DNA of 64,000 nt from Polytrichum commune. Its lineage: Eukaryota > Streptophyta > Polytrichopsida > Polytrichales > Polytrichaceae. Position numbers and translations under genes: made by a program. Shown piece by piece: positions 61,501 through 64,000 of this stretch. Under the pieces are notes generated by a model that was not told the DNA's origin, made no database searches, and was given only the letters and a program-made list of their open reading frames with translations. The DNA is taken from assembly GCA_950295325.1 (NCBI GenBank), contig OX485804.1, forward strand, positions 20,586,001-20,650,000. Reading direction: 5' to 3'. The stretch's first letter is position 1; every line of letters begins with the position of its first letter.

Positions 61501-62087
61501 GGGCCGGTTCACACTATGGCCGTCCAAGTCGAGAGGCCGTGGGATTGAGTGGCCAAACTTTGTTGAGAGTCCAAAGAAATGAGTTGAAAATAGTCAATAA
61601 AATATAGTAAGTGGAGCCTTTGGCTGGGCATAGTGTGAAGCCTCCAAAGGCGAATCCCAAAGTCCTAACCTTTGGCCATGAACTCCCACAGCCTCTCGAC
61701 TTGGACGGCCATAGTGTGAAGCCTCCAAAGGCCGAGCCCAAAGTCCAAACCCAAAGGAGCATCCCACTTTATTCCTTGCTCAAAATAACCCCTCCAATCT
61801 AATGGTCAAGATCTTGTCAATGACTGATATTTTAATGGAAAAAAAGTTCGGCCTCTCGACGGAAGTTTGGGTCGAGCATTTTGTTCGACCCAAACTTTGC
61901 TTGAGAGGCCGAACTCTTGGCGCCATAACTTCCTAAAAGTGCTGCCACCTAGGCTCTTTTGGAGGCGACGTCCTTTGGACTTCGGCCTCTAGTGTGAAGG
62001 CCGAGAGGACGGACTCTGGACATTTATGCATTTTCATTGGTCTAAACGCTTCTCCTCTTGAAGTTTGGCCATAGTGTGAACCGGCCC
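61501..62087. mobile_element. PIF/Harbinger-like MITE with TAA target duplication
   Basis: The left end GGGCCGGTTCACACTATGGC is matched exactly by the reverse complement of the right end (62067-62087). TAA flanks both sides (61498-61500 and 62088-62090). Inside are further inverted copies of 'cctctcgacttggacggcc' and a 31-bp-armed hairpin at 61846-61914. The terminal motif is related to that of the 60092-60653 element. Confidence 0.8.
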
Positions 62088-62449
62088 TAAGAGCGCCTTC
62101 CCATTTAAGTTACCACATGTGATGAACCCTTTGACATCGAACCCTCTTCGTGAGGAATTTTGATAGTGTGTTTTCAGATAATGTTGGCGGGTGAGGAAAA
62201 TCCAACATACATCAATGGACCAAGTGATTATGTCTAGTATAGCCTAACGTGGGTCTCTCCATGTCCACAAAGCATATTTGAGCTACATATGTCCATTTTA
62301 AAACTAATTATGTCCATAGTGACCTTTTTAAGTATTCAATTGTATTTAGAATGCATTTTTTAAATTGGTGGAATACCTTCGTGTCATTCAAGATAACGCC
62401 CGTGTCTAAGTATCGGCATGAATGTGAGTCCGTTGGCCTAATGTTGATC

Positions 62450-64000
62450 ACATGTTTTGTGATGCAATACAAGGTGTTGTGCCCCCTTTGGGAGGTGGGC
62501 TCTTGGGGTGCAAAAGTAATCCCATTTTATGGGGGACGGGGGATGGGCATTTGTTTGTTGTCTAGTTTCTTTTTGTTTAGGACAAGGTACGTAAGGCATT
62601 TGATGGTATTTTGGTTTATGTTTTTCATGAGAGTTTTAATGATGGACTTTGGGATTTCAAGTTGGCAAGTTTGTTGATGGAATGTTCATGTATGGCCCCT
62701 CTCACTCCGGTTGTGATGGTGATGAGGGGGTTGGTTTGCCATCCCTGGTTTTGTATGGTGTTGATTAGTGAGTCATATTTGGTGTGTTTATGTGTGAGGG
62801 CTTGGTCAGGGAATATGTCATGATAGTATGTGAATTCAATCAATTGGACTGTGAGTTTGGAGGAGGGTGTTATAGGTGTTTGTATTTGATTTGGAGCCTC
62901 GATTATGCACAAGATGTTTGGTCTTAATTTGGCTTGGGATTAGCAGGTCGTTTGTGTACATGTGCATTTAAGGAGCCATTCCGGAATTGTTTGTTCGGGT
63001 AGTGTGTTATTCAGGTGGCATGCATTGGTCAGTGTGAAGAACCGGGTGTTTTTGGGAGTTTGCAATGTATGGATGATGAGGTGTACCACTTTGTTGTGTC
63101 GAGCGATTCTTAGGCCTTTTAACTATGTTGAAAGGAGGTGGGGCCATGTGTCACTGTCATTGTGTTGACACAACGTGCATTGGGGTTTTGATGTGTGAGG
63201 GGCCAAAATATATTCTTCCTATGGTTACCCATGTGTTGGGTATCTAAATTTTAACGTTTGGGTGATTTGGGTGTTTGTCACATTTTCATTTTTCCAAAAG
63301 TGGGAGGACAATTTTTGATTTATTTGGGTGTTTGATAGCCACTTGTTCATGTAGGGGAATTTGGTTTTGGCCGTCTCAATTTCACAGTTTTTGTGTTATT
63401 TTGTTACAAATGTGTGAAGATTACGGATGGCTCCATCATGTGTGGTTGTAAGGCAACTTGCCAGCCAATAGGGAGTAGTGTGTGCTATGTGTATATGTGG
63501 GGTGGAGGTTGGTATTCCTATAACTGTGCGTTTGTTGGCTAGTGTGTCAGTTATTTCATTTCCAGTAATGATTGGGTGTGCTTGTACTTTATGTATGTGA
63601 ACTGTGTGTGTGGGGTCCAATGTATTTGGCGTACAATGGATGCTATTGATAGTTTGTTGGGGGTGGTGGTGTTGTGATGTCGGGTGATGTATGTGGTTAT
63701 TAATCAGGTATATGCTTAAGCTATCTGTAAATATGTGCATGTCTAGTTGGGTGGTTTGTATGGTTTTGATGGCAAGTAGTATTGCGTTAAGTTTGGCGCA
63801 TAAGATATTTTGGTAGCCTGGGAATATTTCTGCTATTGAGATGTTGTTGTTGGGGTTGTAGACTCCTGATCCTATTGTTTTTCCATTTATTTGTCCTTTG
63901 GCATTTTTGATGGGTGGGATGAAAGAGCCATCCGTGCACATGCATTGTTGCGGGTGGTATTTAAGGGGATGAATGTGGTAGTATTTGGCTAGTAGGGGTG
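62450..64000 (-). mobile_element. LINE-type non-LTR retrotransposon remnant, runs off the right edge
   Basis: On the minus strand the order is RNase H (63941-63396), then a zinc-knuckle-like block (CTLCQHND...WPHLL, about 63190-63140) followed by LRIARHNKVVHLI. A C-terminal segment with FPDQALTHKHTKYD and LITITTGVRGAIHEHSINKL (about 62860-62640) completes it. This is the order seen at the 3' end of plant and algal LINEs with an RNase H domain. Stop codons and frame changes interrupt it. The reverse transcriptase, if present, lies beyond 64000. Confidence 0.75.
63396..63941 (-). pseudogene. RNase H domain of a LINE, inactivated
   Basis: The 181-codon frame starts inside the domain with CTDGSF (first catalytic Asp). 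It includes IFTDSLS (third acidic position) and ends the fold with KVQAHPIITGNEITDTLANK (His and last Asp). The second catalytic position, normally Glu in A-E-L, reads AKL (Lys), so one of the four active-site acids is lost. Retroelement RNases H remove RNA from RNA-DNA hybrids during reverse transcription. Downstream coding in the same element is broken by stops. Context: the minus-strand LINE remnant. Confidence 0.75.

Overview
The window is nuclear DNA from a land plant. It has spliced genes with GT-AG introns, plant-specific families (a TIC20 plastid translocon subunit, an ALE2-type receptor kinase, plastid transit-peptide-like N-termini), a scrap of plastid atpI and many degenerate transposons. 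A bryophyte or other seedless lineage fits the MinC-like domain, which flowering plants lack, but the species cannot be fixed from sequence alone. Six protein genes are supported. I assembled their exons by hand from reading frame, splice sites and intron phase; every join keeps the frame.

Layout: 1-6.4 kb is AT-rich intergenic DNA with a decayed pogo-type transposon (1602-2583) and then the leader of a choline-transporter-like gene (6422-12517, +, 10 exons). 12.5-20.9 kb has no convincing gene. It holds a degenerate tandem array and a hAT-type element nested in an older inverted repeat. 20.9-28.7 kb is a compact gene island: a MinC-domain/membrane fusion gene (20891-23723, -, 7 exons), a divergent small plastid-type membrane protein gene (24299-25972, +, 3 exons) and a single-exon TIC20 gene (27833-28669, -). 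28.7-41.9 kb is repeats, including two TIR elements with clean target-site duplications (38208-38727 and 38947-39593) and the atpI fragment. 41.97-54.75 kb holds an ALE2-like receptor kinase (41968-47135, +, 8 exons) facing a 12-exon coiled-coil gene (48411-54748, -). 55-64 kb is repeats again: a 330-bp-armed inverted repeat, two related TIR elements and a LINE remnant with RNase H that runs off the right edge.

The most unusual object is the 374-codon gene at 20.9-23.7 kb. A complete MinC C-terminal (beta-helix) domain is joined in frame to a four-helix membrane domain. MinC is the bacterial FtsZ-ring inhibitor and is absent from flowering plants. The neighbouring genes also look plastid-related (a 187-aa single-pass protein and TIC20), so the island may be a small cluster of plastid-envelope or plastid-division genes, though that is inference. 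A second theme is recent short tandem duplication of about 170-260 bp in promoters and first introns of three neighbouring genes.
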